64,000 bases of DNA from the NCBI GenBank assembly GCA_030603695.1, contig JAUVXF010000003.1, forward strand, positions 62,001 through 126,000. The letters are read 5' to 3'. The DNA comes from Natronohydrobacter sp. (lineage in GTDB: Bacteria; Pseudomonadota; Alphaproteobacteria; Rhodobacterales; Rhodobacteraceae). Below, piece by piece: positions 30,249 through 40,063 of the stretch. The translations under genes and the position numbers were made by a program. The notes under the pieces were generated by a model. That model was not told where the DNA came from, did no database searches, and saw nothing but the letters and a program-made list of their open reading frames with translations. Numbering within the stretch: position 1 is the stretch's first letter; every line of letters starts with the position of its first letter.

Positions 30249-30707
30249 ATGAAACTTTCCACGAAAGGGCGCTATGCGATGATCGCGCTGGTGGATCTGG
30301 CGCAGGCACGGGGGGACGCGTTGGTCTCGCTGAATGAAATTGCGGTGCGCCAGCAGGTATCGCTGGCCTATCTGGAGCAGTTGTTTGTGAAATTGCGCCG
30401 CGCGGGGCTTGTGGAATCAGTGCGCGGGCCGGGCGGCGGCTACAAACTGGCCCGCGCGCCGGAAGCCATTCGCGTTTCAGAGATACTAGAGGCGGTGGAG
30501 GAAACTGTCAGCGCCATGCACAAAGGGGCGGGGGCATCGGGGGCGCTGTCCGGCTCCAAGGCGCAATCCATGACAAACCGTCTGTGGGAAAGCCTGTCTG
30601 CGCATGTCTATGTATTTTTGCACCAAACGCGGCTTTCGGATGTGGCGGGCAATTCGCTGACACCGTGCCCCGCCGTGCCCACCTTGTTCGAGGTGGTGGA
30701 CGAGTGA
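30249..30707 (+). CDS. iscR: IscR, Rrf2-family iron-sulfur regulator with a single cysteine
   Basis: A 152-residue winged-helix regulator at the head of the suf operon. MKLSTKGRYAMIALVDLAQA and VSLAYLEQLFVKLRRAGLV...GPGGGY are classic IscR. The loop that in E. coli IscR carries three cluster-binding cysteines (SAMHKGAGASGALSGSKAQS, residues 88-107) has none; the only Cys is residue 140 near the C-terminus (LTPCPAVP). This agrees with reports, as I recall, of an unusual single-Cys IscR in Rhodobacter sphaeroides. The start at 30249 follows GGGGAAAAG. Confidence 0.93.
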   Translation: MKLSTKGRYAMIALVDLAQARGDALVSLNEIAVRQQVSLAYLEQLFVKLRRAGLVESVRGPGGGYKLARAPEAIRVSEILEAVEETVSAMHKGAGASGALSGSKAQSMTNRLWESLSAHVYVFLHQTRLSDVAGNSLTPCPAVPTLFEVVDE

Positions 30708-30756
30708 GCAGCACACTGACCCAATCTAGCGGGCGACAGACAGGGGGATGTCGGCC

Positions 30757-31803
30757 ATGACATCGCGCATCTATCTGGATTACAACGCCACCGCGCCTTT
30801 GCGGCCAGAGGCGCGCGCGGCCATGCTGGGGGCGCTGGATATCCTGGGCAACCCTTCATCCGTGCATGCCGAAGGGCGCAAAGCGCGCGCGGTGGTGGAA
30901 AAGGCGCGCGCACAGGTTGCCGCTGCGCTGGGGGCGGATGGGGCCGATATCGTGTTCACCTCTGGCGCGACAGAGGCTGCGGCACTGGCGCTGGCCGGGC
31001 GCGGGCTGGCAGGTGCTGCGGTGGAACATGACGCAGTGCGCGCCTGGGCGGATGACAGTCTGGCCGTGGATGCGTTGGGGCGCGTCACCGTGCCAGACCC
31101 TGCGCGCGCCACCTTGCAACTGGCCAATTCCGAAACAGGCGTGGTGCAGGAATTGCCGCAAGGGCTGGCTGTCAGCGATCTGACACAGGGGTTTGGCAAG
31201 CTGCCTTTTGCCTTCAACTGGCTGGGGGTGGAGATGGGGTTCATCTCTGCCCATAAAATTGGCGGGCCAAAGGGGATTGGCGCGCTGGTCATGCGGCGCG
31301 GCACCGATCTGGCCGCGCAAATCCGGGGCGGCGGGCAGGAAATGGGGCGGCGTGCCGGCACAGAGAACATACCCGGCATTGCAGGATTTGGCGCTGCGGC
31401 AGAGGCGGCGGCAAAAGATCTTGCAGATGGGGTATGGAATTCTGTAGTTGAAATTAGAAATATTCTAGAACAGGCTCTGGACGCTGCGGCGCCAAAGACT
31501 ATTTTAGTCGGGAAAGGCGCGCCGCGTTTGCCCAATACCATTTGCCTTGCGACCGCAGGCTGGAAAGGGGAAACGCAGGTCATGCAAATGGATCTGGCGG
31601 GCTTTGCAATTTCGGCAGGCTCTGCCTGTTCGTCGGGCAAGATGCGGGCCTCTGCGGTGTTGGGGGCCATGGGATATGATGCGCAACAAGCTTCCGGGGC
31701 AATCCGGGTATCGCTTGGGCCGCAAACCCGAAAAGAAGATGTGCTGCGCTTTGCAGATGCGTGGCTGAAGGAATATCGGCGCTTTGCGGCACGCGCCGCA
31801 TGA
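30757..31803 (+). CDS. Cysteine desulfurase, IscS/NifS family (short form)
   Basis: A 348-residue PLP enzyme removing sulfur from cysteine. The PLP lysine is in [15 protein letters not shown] and the catalytic Cys loop reads [12 protein letters not shown]; Asp and Gln of the PLP site are in [10 protein letters not shown]. It is shorter than the usual ~400 residues, mainly through a compact region after VEHDAV. Two ATGs are possible; the one at 30757 has GGGGG at nine bases, the one at 30748 touches it. It lies between iscR and sufB, giving the operon two desulfurases (with sufS). Confidence 0.9.
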   Translation: MTSRIYLDYNATAPLRPEARAAMLGALDILGNPSSVHAEGRKARAVVEKARAQVAAALGADGADIVFTSGATEAAALALAGRGLAGAAVEHDAVRAWADDSLAVDALGRVTVPDPARATLQLANSETGVVQELPQGLAVSDLTQGFGKLPFAFNWLGVEMGFISAHKIGGPKGIGALVMRRGTDLAAQIRGGGQEMGRRAGTENIPGIAGFGAAAEAAAKDLADGVWNSVVEIRNILEQALDAAAPKTILVGKGAPRLPNTICLATAGWKGETQVMQMDLAGFAISAGSACSSGKMRASAVLGAMGYDAQQASGAIRVSLGPQTRKEDVLRFADAWLKEYRRFAARAA

Positions 31804-31850
31804 ACGGAACTCATAGCCCGGCAACGGGCCGAACTGGAGAAGGAAAGCAC

Positions 31851-33362
31851 ATGGCGGCATTGGATGAAGTGCAATTGCGCGAGGGCGTTGACCGCGAAAC
31901 CGTGGAAACCGTGCAATCCATGGCTGGAACCTATAAGCATGGCTGGGAAACAGAGATCGAGATGGAATTCGCCCCCAAGGGGCTGAATGAGGATATTGTG
32001 CGCCTGATCTCGGAGAAGAACAAAGAACCCGAATGGCTGCTGGAATGGCGCCTGGATGCCTATCGCCGCTGGTTAAGCATGGAAAGCCCCGATTGGGCCA
32101 TGCTGAATATTCCTGAAATCGATTATCAGGAACAGTATTACTACGCCAAACCCAAATCCATGGCCGAAAAGCCGAAATCTTTGGATGATGTCGATCCCAA
32201 ATTGCTGGAAACCTACGCAAAACTGGGGATTCCGCTGAAAGAGCAAATGCTTCTGGCCGGGGTAGAGGGCGCAGACGAGCCGCGCAAGGTGGCTGTGGAT
32301 GCGGTGTTCGATTCCGTCAGCCTTGGGACGACCTTCCAGAAAGAACTGGCCGCCGCCGGGGTGATTTTCTGTTCTATATCCGAAGCCGTGCAAAAGCACC
32401 CGGAACTGGTGAAGAAATATCTCGGCTCTGTCGTGCCGCAGAATGACAATTACTTTGCCGCGCTGAATTCGGCTGTCTTTTCCGATGGAAGCTTTGTGTA
32501 TATCCCCGCAGGCACACGCTGCCCGATGGAATTGTCCACCTATTTCCGCATCAATGCCGAAAATACCGGCCAGTTTGAGCGTACGCTGATCGTGGCCGAA
32601 AAAGGCAGTTATGTCAGCTATCTGGAAGGCTGCACCGCGCCAAAACGCGACACGAACCAGCTGCATGCGGCAGTGGTGGAAATCGTTATTCTGGAAGATG
32701 CAGAGGTGAAATATTCCACCGTGCAAAACTGGTTCCCCGGCGATGAAAACGGCAAGGGCGGGATTTACAATTTCGTCACGAAGCGCGCCGATTGCCGAGA
32801 GGCCCGCGCCAAGGTGATGTGGACACAGGTGGAAACCGGGTCTGCGATTACATGGAAATACCCTTCCTGCATTCTGCGCGGCGACGAGGCGCAGGGCGAA
32901 TTCTATTCGATCGCCATTGCGAATAACTGGCAGCAGGCCGATACGGGCACGAAAATGGTGCATCTGGGCAAGAATACCCGCTCGCGGATCGTCTCCAAGG
33001 GGATCAGTGCGGGCCATGCGCAAAACACCTATCGCGGGCTTGTATCCATGCACCCCAAGGCCAGCAACAGCCGCAATTACACCCAATGCGACAGCTTGCT
33101 GATTGGCGATAAATGCGGCGCGCATACCGTGCCTTATATTGAAGTGCGCAATGCCTCCAGCCGGGTAGAGCATGAAGCGACAACCTCCAAGGTGGATGAT
33201 GACCAGCTTTTCTATTGCCGCTCGCGCGGGATGGACGAGGAAGAGGCAGTCGCCTTGGTTGTGAACGGGTTTTGCAAGGAAGTGCTGCAAGAGCTGCCAA
33301 TGGAATTCGCCATGGAAGCGCAGGCGCTGGTTGCGATCTCGCTTGAAGGATCAGTGGGCTAA
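31851..33362 (+). CDS. sufB: Fe-S cluster assembly protein SufB
   Basis: A 503-residue scaffold subunit of the SufBC2D complex. [22 protein letters not shown]-type sequence ([16 protein letters not shown]) and [25 protein letters not shown] are SufB signatures; the C-terminal beta-helix and helical end are intact. The ATG at 31851 follows GGAGAAGGAAAG. It is followed 48 bases later by sufC. Confidence 0.97.
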   Translation: MAALDEVQLREGVDRETVETVQSMAGTYKHGWETEIEMEFAPKGLNEDIVRLISEKNKEPEWLLEWRLDAYRRWLSMESPDWAMLNIPEIDYQEQYYYAKPKSMAEKPKSLDDVDPKLLETYAKLGIPLKEQMLLAGVEGADEPRKVAVDAVFDSVSLGTTFQKELAAAGVIFCSISEAVQKHPELVKKYLGSVVPQNDNYFAALNSAVFSDGSFVYIPAGTRCPMELSTYFRINAENTGQFERTLIVAEKGSYVSYLEGCTAPKRDTNQLHAAVVEIVILEDAEVKYSTVQNWFPGDENGKGGIYNFVTKRADCREARAKVMWTQVETGSAITWKYPSCILRGDEAQGEFYSIAIANNWQQADTGTKMVHLGKNTRSRIVSKGISAGHAQNTYRGLVSMHPKASNSRNYTQCDSLLIGDKCGAHTVPYIEVRNASSRVEHEATTSKVDDDQLFYCRSRGMDEEEAVALVVNGFCKEVLQELPMEFAMEAQALVAISLEGSVG

Positions 33363-33410
33363 GGCCCCAAGGGAACACGGCGCAAAGCGCCAGAGCTAAG
33401 GAATATAACT

Positions 33411-34172
33411 ATGCTGCAAATCAACAATCTGCACTGTGAACTTGAAGATGATTCCGAGGTTAAGATCCTCAAGGGGCTGTCGCTGACCATCAATGCCGGC
33501 GAAGTGCATGCCATCATGGGGCCAAACGGTTCGGGGAAATCGACGCTCTCTTATGTGCTGTCTGGCCGCGATGGCTATACTGTCACCGATGGCAGTGCCA
33601 CGCTGGAAGGCGCGGATTTGCTGGAGATGGAACCCGAAGAACGCGCGGCGGCGGGCCTGTTTCTGGCCTTCCAATACCCTGTGGAAATTCCCGGTGTGGG
33701 CAATATGACCTTTTTGCGCACCGCCGTAAACGCACAGCGCAAGGCGCGCGGCGAAGAAGAACTCTCGGCAGGGGATTTCCTGAAACTGGTGCGCGCCAAG
33801 GCAAAAGAGTTGCAGATTGACGCCGATATGCTGAAGCGCCCTGTCAATGTGGGCTTTTCGGGAGGCGAGAAAAAGCGCAACGAAATCCTGCAAATGGCCA
33901 TGCTGGAACCCAAGATGTGCATCTTGGATGAAACCGATTCCGGGCTTGATGTGGATGCGATGAAGCTTGTTTCTGACGGGGTGAATGCGCTGCGCGATGC
34001 AGGCCGCTCTTTCCTTGTGATCACCCATTATCAGCGCTTGCTGAACCATATCAAACCCGATGTGGTGCATATCATGTCAGAGGGGCGGATCATCAAGACA
34101 GGTGGGCCGGAACTGGCGCTGGAAGTGGAAGAAAACGGCTATGCCGATCTGTTGGCGGAGGCCGCCGCATGA
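33411..34172 (+). CDS. sufC: Fe-S cluster assembly ATPase SufC
   Basis: A 253-residue ABC-type ATPase that drives SufBC2D. Walker A is MGPNGSGKSTLSYVLSG, the signature is FSGGEKKRNEILQ and Walker B CILDETDSGLDVDA, the last with the SufC-specific acidic run. There is no membrane domain. The stop overlaps the sufD start (ATGA), indicating coupled translation. Confidence 0.97.
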   Translation: MLQINNLHCELEDDSEVKILKGLSLTINAGEVHAIMGPNGSGKSTLSYVLSGRDGYTVTDGSATLEGADLLEMEPEERAAAGLFLAFQYPVEIPGVGNMTFLRTAVNAQRKARGEEELSAGDFLKLVRAKAKELQIDADMLKRPVNVGFSGGEKKRNEILQMAMLEPKMCILDETDSGLDVDAMKLVSDGVNALRDAGRSFLVITHYQRLLNHIKPDVVHIMSEGRIIKTGGPELALEVEENGYADLLAEAAA

Positions 34173-35467
34173 TGCCGCGCGCGAAACTCAAGGCCCAAAA
34201 GGTAGAGGCCGCCGGGGCGCTGCTTGCGGGGCGCGAATTGCCCGCCGGTGGCGCGTGGATTACCAAGGCGCGCACGGCTGCGGCTGCGCGCGTGGCCAGC
34301 ATGGGCTTGCCCAGCAAGCGTGACGAATACTGGCGCTACACAGACCCGCGCCGCCTGACAGCACCTGCGCCAGAGGCCGCGAAACTGCACGTCACAGATG
34401 ATGAAGCGCCGCTTTTTGACGGGTTCGACCGTCTGAAACTGGTGTTTGTGGATGGTGTGTTTGATGCCCAAGCCTCTGACGCGCTGGCGTTGCCGGGCGT
34501 GGAAATTTGCACCTTGGCCGATGCTGCGCGCACGGATTTGCACTGGGCACGCGATCTGTTCGGCGCATTGGAAGCGCGTGGGCAAGCCCCGGTAGAGCGC
34601 TCTTTGGCCAGTCTGAACACCGCGCATGCCACCGAAGGGTTGCTTATTCGGATCACGGCCACACCGCCAAAGCCGATTGCGCTGGTCTATCGCCGCGCAA
34701 ATCTGGCGGGCGATGCGATGGTGCACCATGTCATTCGTGTAGAGGGCGGGGCAGAGGCCACGATTTTGGAAAATGGCCCGATGGCTGCGCGCTTCAATCA
34801 GGTGACAGAGGTGGATATTGCCGATGGTGCCACCCTGCACCATATCCGCGCGCAGGGCCGCGACCATGAGCGCGCAGGGATTACGCATCTGTTTGCAAAA
34901 CTCGGCGCGGGCGCGCAGTTGAAATCTTTCACCTTGTCTGCCAATGGCGCGCTTGTGCGCAACGAGGCCGTGATCTGGCTGGACGGGGCGGAAGGGTCTG
35001 CCCATATTGCCGGGGCCACGGTGGGTGATGGCGCGTTTCACCATGATGATACTGTGTTTGTCACCCATGGGGCGCCGCGCTGCGAAAGCCGTCAGGTGTT
35101 CAAGAAAGTGCTGCGCCACGGGGCGGTCGGGGTTTTTCAGGGTAAGATTCTGGTAGATCAGATCGCGCAACTGACAGATGGTTATCAGATCAGCCAGTCG
35201 CTGTTGCTGGATGAGGACGCGCAATTTCTGGCCAAGCCAGAGCTGGAAATCTATGCCGATGATGTGAAATGTTCGCATGGCTCTACATCGGGCGAGATTG
35301 ATCATAACCAGCTATTCTACCTGCGCGCGCGCGGTGTGCCCGAAGATCGCGCCAAGATGCTGTTGGTGCTGGCCTTCTTGTCCGAGGCGCTGGAAGAAAT
35401 CGCTGATCCCGCCTATGCAGATGATCTGCGCGACAGGCTGGAAAGCTGGTTCAAGCGCCGCAGTTGA
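34169..35467 (+). CDS. sufD: Fe-S cluster assembly protein SufD
   Basis: A 432-residue partner of SufB in the SufBC2D scaffold. The N-terminal WRYTDPRRL, the central beta-helix, and the C-terminal KPELEIYADDVKCSHGSTSG / DHNQLFYLRARG are diagnostic. It overlaps sufC by four bases. An intercistronic hairpin (35500-35523) follows before two membrane-protein genes. Confidence 0.95.
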   Translation: MMPRAKLKAQKVEAAGALLAGRELPAGGAWITKARTAAAARVASMGLPSKRDEYWRYTDPRRLTAPAPEAAKLHVTDDEAPLFDGFDRLKLVFVDGVFDAQASDALALPGVEICTLADAARTDLHWARDLFGALEARGQAPVERSLASLNTAHATEGLLIRITATPPKPIALVYRRANLAGDAMVHHVIRVEGGAEATILENGPMAARFNQVTEVDIADGATLHHIRAQGRDHERAGITHLFAKLGAGAQLKSFTLSANGALVRNEAVIWLDGAEGSAHIAGATVGDGAFHHDDTVFVTHGAPRCESRQVFKKVLRHGAVGVFQGKILVDQIAQLTDGYQISQSLLLDEDAQFLAKPELEIYADDVKCSHGSTSGEIDHNQLFYLRARGVPEDRAKMLLVLAFLSEALEEIADPAYADDLRDRLESWFKRRS

Positions 35468-35499
35468 TCGCGCTGACGGCGGTTTTGTATGATTTTGGG

Positions 35500-35523
35500 G
35501 GCCGGGCGCAGGATTGCCCGGCC
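35500..35523 (+). other. Intercistronic hairpin after sufD
   Basis: GGCCGGGC and its exact complement GCCCGGCC flank an eight-base loop in the 85-base sufD to Yip1 gap. No T tract follows, so it is more likely an mRNA-stabilising or partial attenuating structure than a strong terminator. Confidence 0.5.
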
Positions 35524-35552
35524 ACTGCCACACCAAGGGCTGTGAACAGATC

Positions 35553-36077
35553 ATGTCATTAGTGCTGAACATCGCGCGCAGCTATCGCGCGCCGGGTAAA
35601 GTGGTGTCTGGCCTTGCGCAAGGGGATCTGCGAGAGCCTCAGGTCTTGTTCTTTGGCCTGCTGGCCTGTGGTCTGATCTTTGTGGCGCAATGGCCCGGCC
35701 TGTCACGCGCCGCAACGCTTGATCCCTCCATCACCTTCGAGCAACGTATGGGCGGGGCGCTTTTTGGCGTTATGTTCATGCTGCCCTTGCTCCTGTATGG
35801 GCTGGCGGGAATGTTGCAACTGGCTTTGCGCGGTATTGCGCGCCCGGTTGCGGGGCTGCATGTGCGCCTGTCGCTGTTTTGGGCGCTGCTGGCGGTTTCG
35901 CCTCTAATGCTGTTTCAAGGGGGGCTATCGGCCTTCATGGGTGCAAATGCCGCAGTCTCGGCTTTCGGGTTTGTGGTGGCGGCTGCCTTCCTTTACATAT
36001 TGGGGGCAGGGTTGCGGGCGATGGTTAAACTTGCCCAACCCAAAACCGACATGCCGGCCCCGCCCGGTCATAGCTGA
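35553..36077 (+). CDS. Yip1-family integral membrane protein (suf operon, first copy)
   Basis: A 174-residue protein with about four hydrophobic segments (LFFGLLACGLIFVAQWPG, GVMFMLPLLLYGLAGMLQLA and others). The layout resembles the Yip1 domain; there are no cysteines for Fe-S binding in the visible motifs. Function unknown. It lies between sufD and sufS, 19 bases ahead of a second gene of the same type, so both should be transcribed with the suf genes. Confidence 0.7.
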   Translation: MSLVLNIARSYRAPGKVVSGLAQGDLREPQVLFFGLLACGLIFVAQWPGLSRAATLDPSITFEQRMGGALFGVMFMLPLLLYGLAGMLQLALRGIARPVAGLHVRLSLFWALLAVSPLMLFQGGLSAFMGANAAVSAFGFVVAAAFLYILGAGLRAMVKLAQPKTDMPAPPGHS

Positions 36078-36096
36078 TTTACAAAGGATCGAGAGT

Positions 36097-36669
36097 ATGG
36101 ATCTCAACCTCGCCACTGTCAGCGCGCTGGTGCGCCTGTCCCTCTCGCGCCCGCGCGAAGCGGCGGCCCGGATTGTGGCGCTGAATGTGCCCGATGATGC
36201 CCGTTGGCTGGGGTTTGTCATTGTGGTGGTGTTATCAGTTCTGGTTGGGCAAGTTTCCGTTTTGCTGATGGGCGATGACGGGTTTCAGGGCGGCATGCTG
36301 TTCATGGCCATGTTCCAGACAATGTTGTTGCTGGGGATGGTTGTGGCAGTGCAGGGCGTGGGCCGCGCCTTGGGAGGCAGAGGCAGTTTTCCCGATACAC
36401 TATTGCTGGTGGCGTGGCTTCAATTCGTGATGCTGGTCTTTCAGCTTCTCCAGATTGTAAGCCTGCTTCTGGTTCCGCCCCTTTTCGGAATGATAACAAT
36501 AATTTCCCTTGTTTTCTTCATGTTCATGCTCACCAATTTCATCATGGCGCTGCATGGGTTTGCATCACCTGTCAAAGTGTTCGTGGGGATCATCTTTTCC
36601 TTTTTTGCCATTGCGCTGGTTCTGGCTATTTTGCTGGGAATAATGGGCATTGGCCCCGGAGGGTTGTAA
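36097..36669 (+). CDS. Yip1-family integral membrane protein (suf operon, second copy)
   Basis: A 190-residue hydrophobic protein with four to five membrane helices (FVIVVVLSVLVGQVSVLLM; LLLGMVVAVQGVGRALGG; LLLVAWLQFVMLVFQLLQ). The Yip1-like order suggests that it and the preceding gene are diverged relatives. AAAGGATCGAG precedes the ATG, and its end abuts sufS by one base. No role in Fe-S assembly is established; linkage suggests one. Confidence 0.75.
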   Translation: MDLNLATVSALVRLSLSRPREAAARIVALNVPDDARWLGFVIVVVLSVLVGQVSVLLMGDDGFQGGMLFMAMFQTMLLLGMVVAVQGVGRALGGRGSFPDTLLLVAWLQFVMLVFQLLQIVSLLLVPPLFGMITIISLVFFMFMLTNFIMALHGFASPVKVFVGIIFSFFAIALVLAILLGIMGIGPGGL

Positions 36670-36670
36670 G

Positions 36671-37891
36671 ATGCTGAATATCGAACAGATACGCGCAGAT
36701 TTTCCCATCCTCTCGCGCGAGGTGAATGGCAAGCCGTTGGTTTATCTGGACAATGGGGCATCGGCACAAAAGCCGCGCGCTGTCATAGAGGCTGTAACCC
36801 GCGCCTATGCCGAAGAATATTCGAATGTTCACAGAGGTTTACACTACCTTTCAAACCTTGCGACAGATAAATACGAGGCCGTGCGCGGCAAGGTGCAGCG
36901 CTTCCTCAATGCGGCGCATGAAGATGAGATTCTGTTCACCACAGGCACAACCCAAGGCATAAATCTGATCGCCTATGGCTGGGCCATGCCGCGGTTTGAA
37001 CCGGGGGATGAAATCGTTCTCTCCATCATGGAACATCACGCCAATATCGTGCCTTGGCATTTCCTGCGCGAACGCCAAGGCGCGGTCATCAAATGGGTGG
37101 AGTGTGCGCCCGATGGCAGCCTTGATCCGCAAGCAGTGCTGGATGCGATTGGGCCGCGCACGAAACTGGTGGCAGTTACCCATATGTCCAATGTTTTGGG
37201 CACGGTGGTGGATGTGGCTGCAATTTGTGCGGCTGCGCGCGAAAAGGGCGTGGCTGTTTTGGTGGATGGTTCTCAGGCCGCGGTGCATATGCCGGTGGAT
37301 GTGCAGGCGATTGGCTGCGATTTTTATGCCGTTACAGGGCATAAGCTCTATGGCCCGTCTGCCTCTGGTGCGATCTATGTCAACCGCGCCCGTCAGGCTC
37401 AGATGCGCCCCTTCCTTGGCGGCGGCGATATGATCCGCGAAGTCACGCGCGATACAGTGATTTACAATGACCCGCCCCACAAGTTCGAGGCCGGAACCCC
37501 CGGCATCGTGCAGCAAATCGGGCTTGGCGTTGCGTTGGATTACATGATGGGGCTAGGGATGGAGGCGATTGCCGCCCATGAGGCCGATTTGCGCGATTAC
37601 GCGCAATCGCGGCTTGCGGGCCTGAACTGGCTGACAGTGCAGGGCACTGCGCCGGGCAAGGGTGCGATTTTTAGCTTTACGCTGGATGGGGCCGCGCATG
37701 CGCATGATATCTCTACCGTGCTGGACAAGAAAGGGATCGCAGTGCGCGCGGGCCAGCATTGCGCCGCACCGCTGATGGATCATCTGGGCGTTTCCGCCAC
37801 CTGTCGCGCGTCTTTCGCGATGTATAACACCCGTGCCGAAGTGGATAAACTGGTAGAGGCGCTGGAACTCTGCCATGATCTTTTTGCCTGA
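36671..37891 (+). CDS. sufS: Cysteine desulfurase SufS
   Basis: A 406-residue class II PLP cysteine desulfurase. [20 protein letters not shown] at the N-terminus, the PLP lysine in [17 protein letters not shown] and the catalytic Cys in [15 protein letters not shown] are intact. SufS normally passes persulfide to SufE or SufU; neither is beside it, but a SufU-like gene lies at the end of the window (63243). GGAGGG precedes the ATG. It closes the suf operon. Confidence 0.95.
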   Translation: MLNIEQIRADFPILSREVNGKPLVYLDNGASAQKPRAVIEAVTRAYAEEYSNVHRGLHYLSNLATDKYEAVRGKVQRFLNAAHEDEILFTTGTTQGINLIAYGWAMPRFEPGDEIVLSIMEHHANIVPWHFLRERQGAVIKWVECAPDGSLDPQAVLDAIGPRTKLVAVTHMSNVLGTVVDVAAICAAAREKGVAVLVDGSQAAVHMPVDVQAIGCDFYAVTGHKLYGPSASGAIYVNRARQAQMRPFLGGGDMIREVTRDTVIYNDPPHKFEAGTPGIVQQIGLGVALDYMMGLGMEAIAAHEADLRDYAQSRLAGLNWLTVQGTAPGKGAIFSFTLDGAAHAHDISTVLDKKGIAVRAGQHCAAPLMDHLGVSATCRASFAMYNTRAEVDKLVEALELCHDLFA

Positions 37892-37938
37892 AATGGGTGA
37901 TTGCAACGCGGCGTCTTGCCGATTATAGACACCCCAAC

Positions 37939-38015
<77 letters not shown>

Positions 38016-38140
38016 TTTTCCTGTAATATAAACATATGTTTTGCTGGTTTGGGGCGGTGATGTGCTGCGCCACCTTGCTCCCGGTCGCGTCCTCGCCTAA
38101 ACCCGTGTGCAAAGCCACAGTTTGACCAGAAGGCAAGCCC

Positions 38141-39475
38141 ATGCGCCTAAGCCGCTATTTCCTGCCCGTCCTGAAAGAAACCCCGTCCGAAGCGCAGATT
38201 GTCAGCCACAGGCTGATGTTGCGTGCGGGCATGATAAAACAGGCCAGCGCCGGGATTTATTCCTGGCTGCCGCTGGGTTTCAAAGTGCTGCGCCGGATTG
38301 AACAGATTGTCCATGAAGAGCAAATCCGCGCCGGCCATATCCCCATGCTGATGCCAACCTTGCAATCGGCCGATCTGTGGCGCGAATCCGGGCGCTATGA
38401 TGATTATGGGCAAGAGATGTTGCGGATCAAGGATCGCCATGATCGCGACATGCTCTATGGCCCCACAAATGAAGAGCTGATTACAGATATCTTCCGCGCC
38501 CATGTGAACAGCTACAAGGATTTGCCGCTGACGCTGTATCACATCCAATGGAAATTCCGCGACGAAATCCGCCCGCGTTTTGGTGTGATGCGGGGGCGTG
38601 AATTCCTGATGAAGGATGGTTACAACTTCGATATCGACAAAGATGCCGCGCTCCATGCCTATAACCGCCATCTGGTCAGCTATCTGCGCAGCTATGAGCG
38701 CATGGGGCTGCAAGCTATCCCCATGCGGGCCGATGGGGGGCCGATTGGGGGTGATTATACGCATGAGTTTCTGGTTCTGGCAGAAACGGGCGAGTCGGAA
38801 GTGTTTTACGATTCTGAAATCACCGATCTGAAATTCGGGGATCGTGCGGTAGATTACGATTCAGTGCCGGAATGTCAGGCCGTTTTGGAAGAATTCACCT
38901 CGCGCTATGCGCGCACGGATGAAACCCATGATGCGGCTGTGTTTGAAGCGCAGGTGCCCGAAGCGCGCCGCCGTTCCGCCCGCGGGATAGAGGTGGGGCA
39001 GATTTTCTATTTCGGCACGAAATATTCCGAGGCCATGAATGCAACTGTCGTAACTGACACGGGCGCCCGTGTGCCTGTGCATATGGGCAGCCACGGGATT
39101 GGCGTGTCGCGCCTGTTGGGCGCGATTATCGAGGCCAGCCATGACGAACGCGGGATTATCTGGCCCGAAGGTGTCACACCGTTCCATGCCGGGATTGTAA
39201 ACCTCAAGCAAGGCGACAGCGCGGCAGATGCTGCTTGCGAGGGGCTTTATAAGGCGATGGTCGCAAAGGGGCTGGAGCCGCTTTATGATGATCGCAGTGA
39301 ACGCGCTGGCGCGAAGTTTGCGACAATGGATCTGATTGGCCTGCCATGGCGGATCACGGTTGGCCCGCGTGGGCTGGAAAAAGGTGTGGTGGAACTGACA
39401 TCACGCCGCAGTGGCGAGAGCGAAGAAATGTCGCCAGAGGCCGCGATTGACCGCCTGACGCAGATTTATGGATAA
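38141..39475 (+). CDS. proS: Proline--tRNA ligase (short alphaproteobacterial type)
   Basis: A class II synthetase of 444 residues. [34 protein letters not shown], the motif 2 region [21 protein letters not shown] and [14 protein letters not shown] identify ProRS. The bacterial INS editing domain (which makes E. coli ProS about 570 residues) is missing, as is usual in alphaproteobacteria. The stop overlaps the next gene by eight bases. Confidence 0.95.
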   Translation: MRLSRYFLPVLKETPSEAQIVSHRLMLRAGMIKQASAGIYSWLPLGFKVLRRIEQIVHEEQIRAGHIPMLMPTLQSADLWRESGRYDDYGQEMLRIKDRHDRDMLYGPTNEELITDIFRAHVNSYKDLPLTLYHIQWKFRDEIRPRFGVMRGREFLMKDGYNFDIDKDAALHAYNRHLVSYLRSYERMGLQAIPMRADGGPIGGDYTHEFLVLAETGESEVFYDSEITDLKFGDRAVDYDSVPECQAVLEEFTSRYARTDETHDAAVFEAQVPEARRRSARGIEVGQIFYFGTKYSEAMNATVVTDTGARVPVHMGSHGIGVSRLLGAIIEASHDERGIIWPEGVTPFHAGIVNLKQGDSAADAACEGLYKAMVAKGLEPLYDDRSERAGAKFATMDLIGLPWRITVGPRGLEKGVVELTSRRSGESEEMSPEAAIDRLTQIYG

Positions 39476-40025
39476 TCTGCACCACAGAACGGGCCTGCCA
39501 GATGCGCTGCGGGTATTGTTAGAACAATATCCGCGCGCCCTGTGGGAAAGCCATAAGAACTTTGATGGCCTGACGCGGTTCTGGCTGGAGCGGCATTTGA
39601 TGTTTCGCCGTGCCTTGGGGCAATGGCAGCAAGATACACACGCCTATCTTGATAAGCGCCGCGATCCGCGCAAGCATGGGCAGATGACAGCCCGGCTTGG
39701 CGGGTTTCTGATCAATGAATTGCATGGCCATCACCATATTGAAGATACCCATTATTTCCCGGTTCTCTCTGGTGCTGAAAAGCGGTTGGCGCGTGGGTTT
39801 GATCTGCTGGATGCCGATCACCATGCCCTTGACGCAGAGTTGCACGCGCTGACAGAGGCGACAAATGCCCATCTTCGCAAGCTTTCAAATGGCGGCGATA
39901 TGCACGCCAGTGCAGGCGATATGCTGAAACGTCTGAACGGGTTCGAGAGGTTTTTGGACAGGCATTTGCAAGATGAGGAAGAGCTTGTGGTTCCTGTCAT
40001 CCTGCATCACGCGCTGAAATTCTAG
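39468..40025 (+). CDS. Hemerythrin-like HHE-domain protein
   Basis: A 185-residue four-helix protein rich in the expected metal-ligand histidines: [27 protein letters not shown] and [15 protein letters not shown]. These fit the HHE cation-binding (hemerythrin-like) family, proposed to bind a di-iron centre for oxygen, NO or iron handling; the ligand here is unknown. It overlaps the end of proS and so is probably coupled to it. A GC-rich hairpin follows. Confidence 0.85.
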   Translation: MDNLHHRTGLPDALRVLLEQYPRALWESHKNFDGLTRFWLERHLMFRRALGQWQQDTHAYLDKRRDPRKHGQMTARLGGFLINELHGHHHIEDTHYFPVLSGAEKRLARGFDLLDADHHALDAELHALTEATNAHLRKLSNGGDMHASAGDMLKRLNGFERFLDRHLQDEEELVVPVILHHALKF

Positions 40026-40032
40026 AAGCGGC

Positions 40033-40056
40033 GGGGCCGTGGCATAGCCACGGCCC
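40033..40056. terminator. Hairpin between convergent hemerythrin-like and mltG genes
   Basis: GGGGCCGTGGC and GCCACGGCCCC pair around a two-base ATA-type centre in the 38-base gap between stop codons. Only short T runs flank it, so strength is uncertain. Confidence 0.6.
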
Positions 40057-40063
40057 CATGCTT

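Noticed and set aside
32073-33290. A 405-codon open frame antisense to sufB
   Set aside because: Shadow of sufB; no recognisable motif and atypical composition. The same holds for long antisense frames over glnD, proS, tyrS and fabF.
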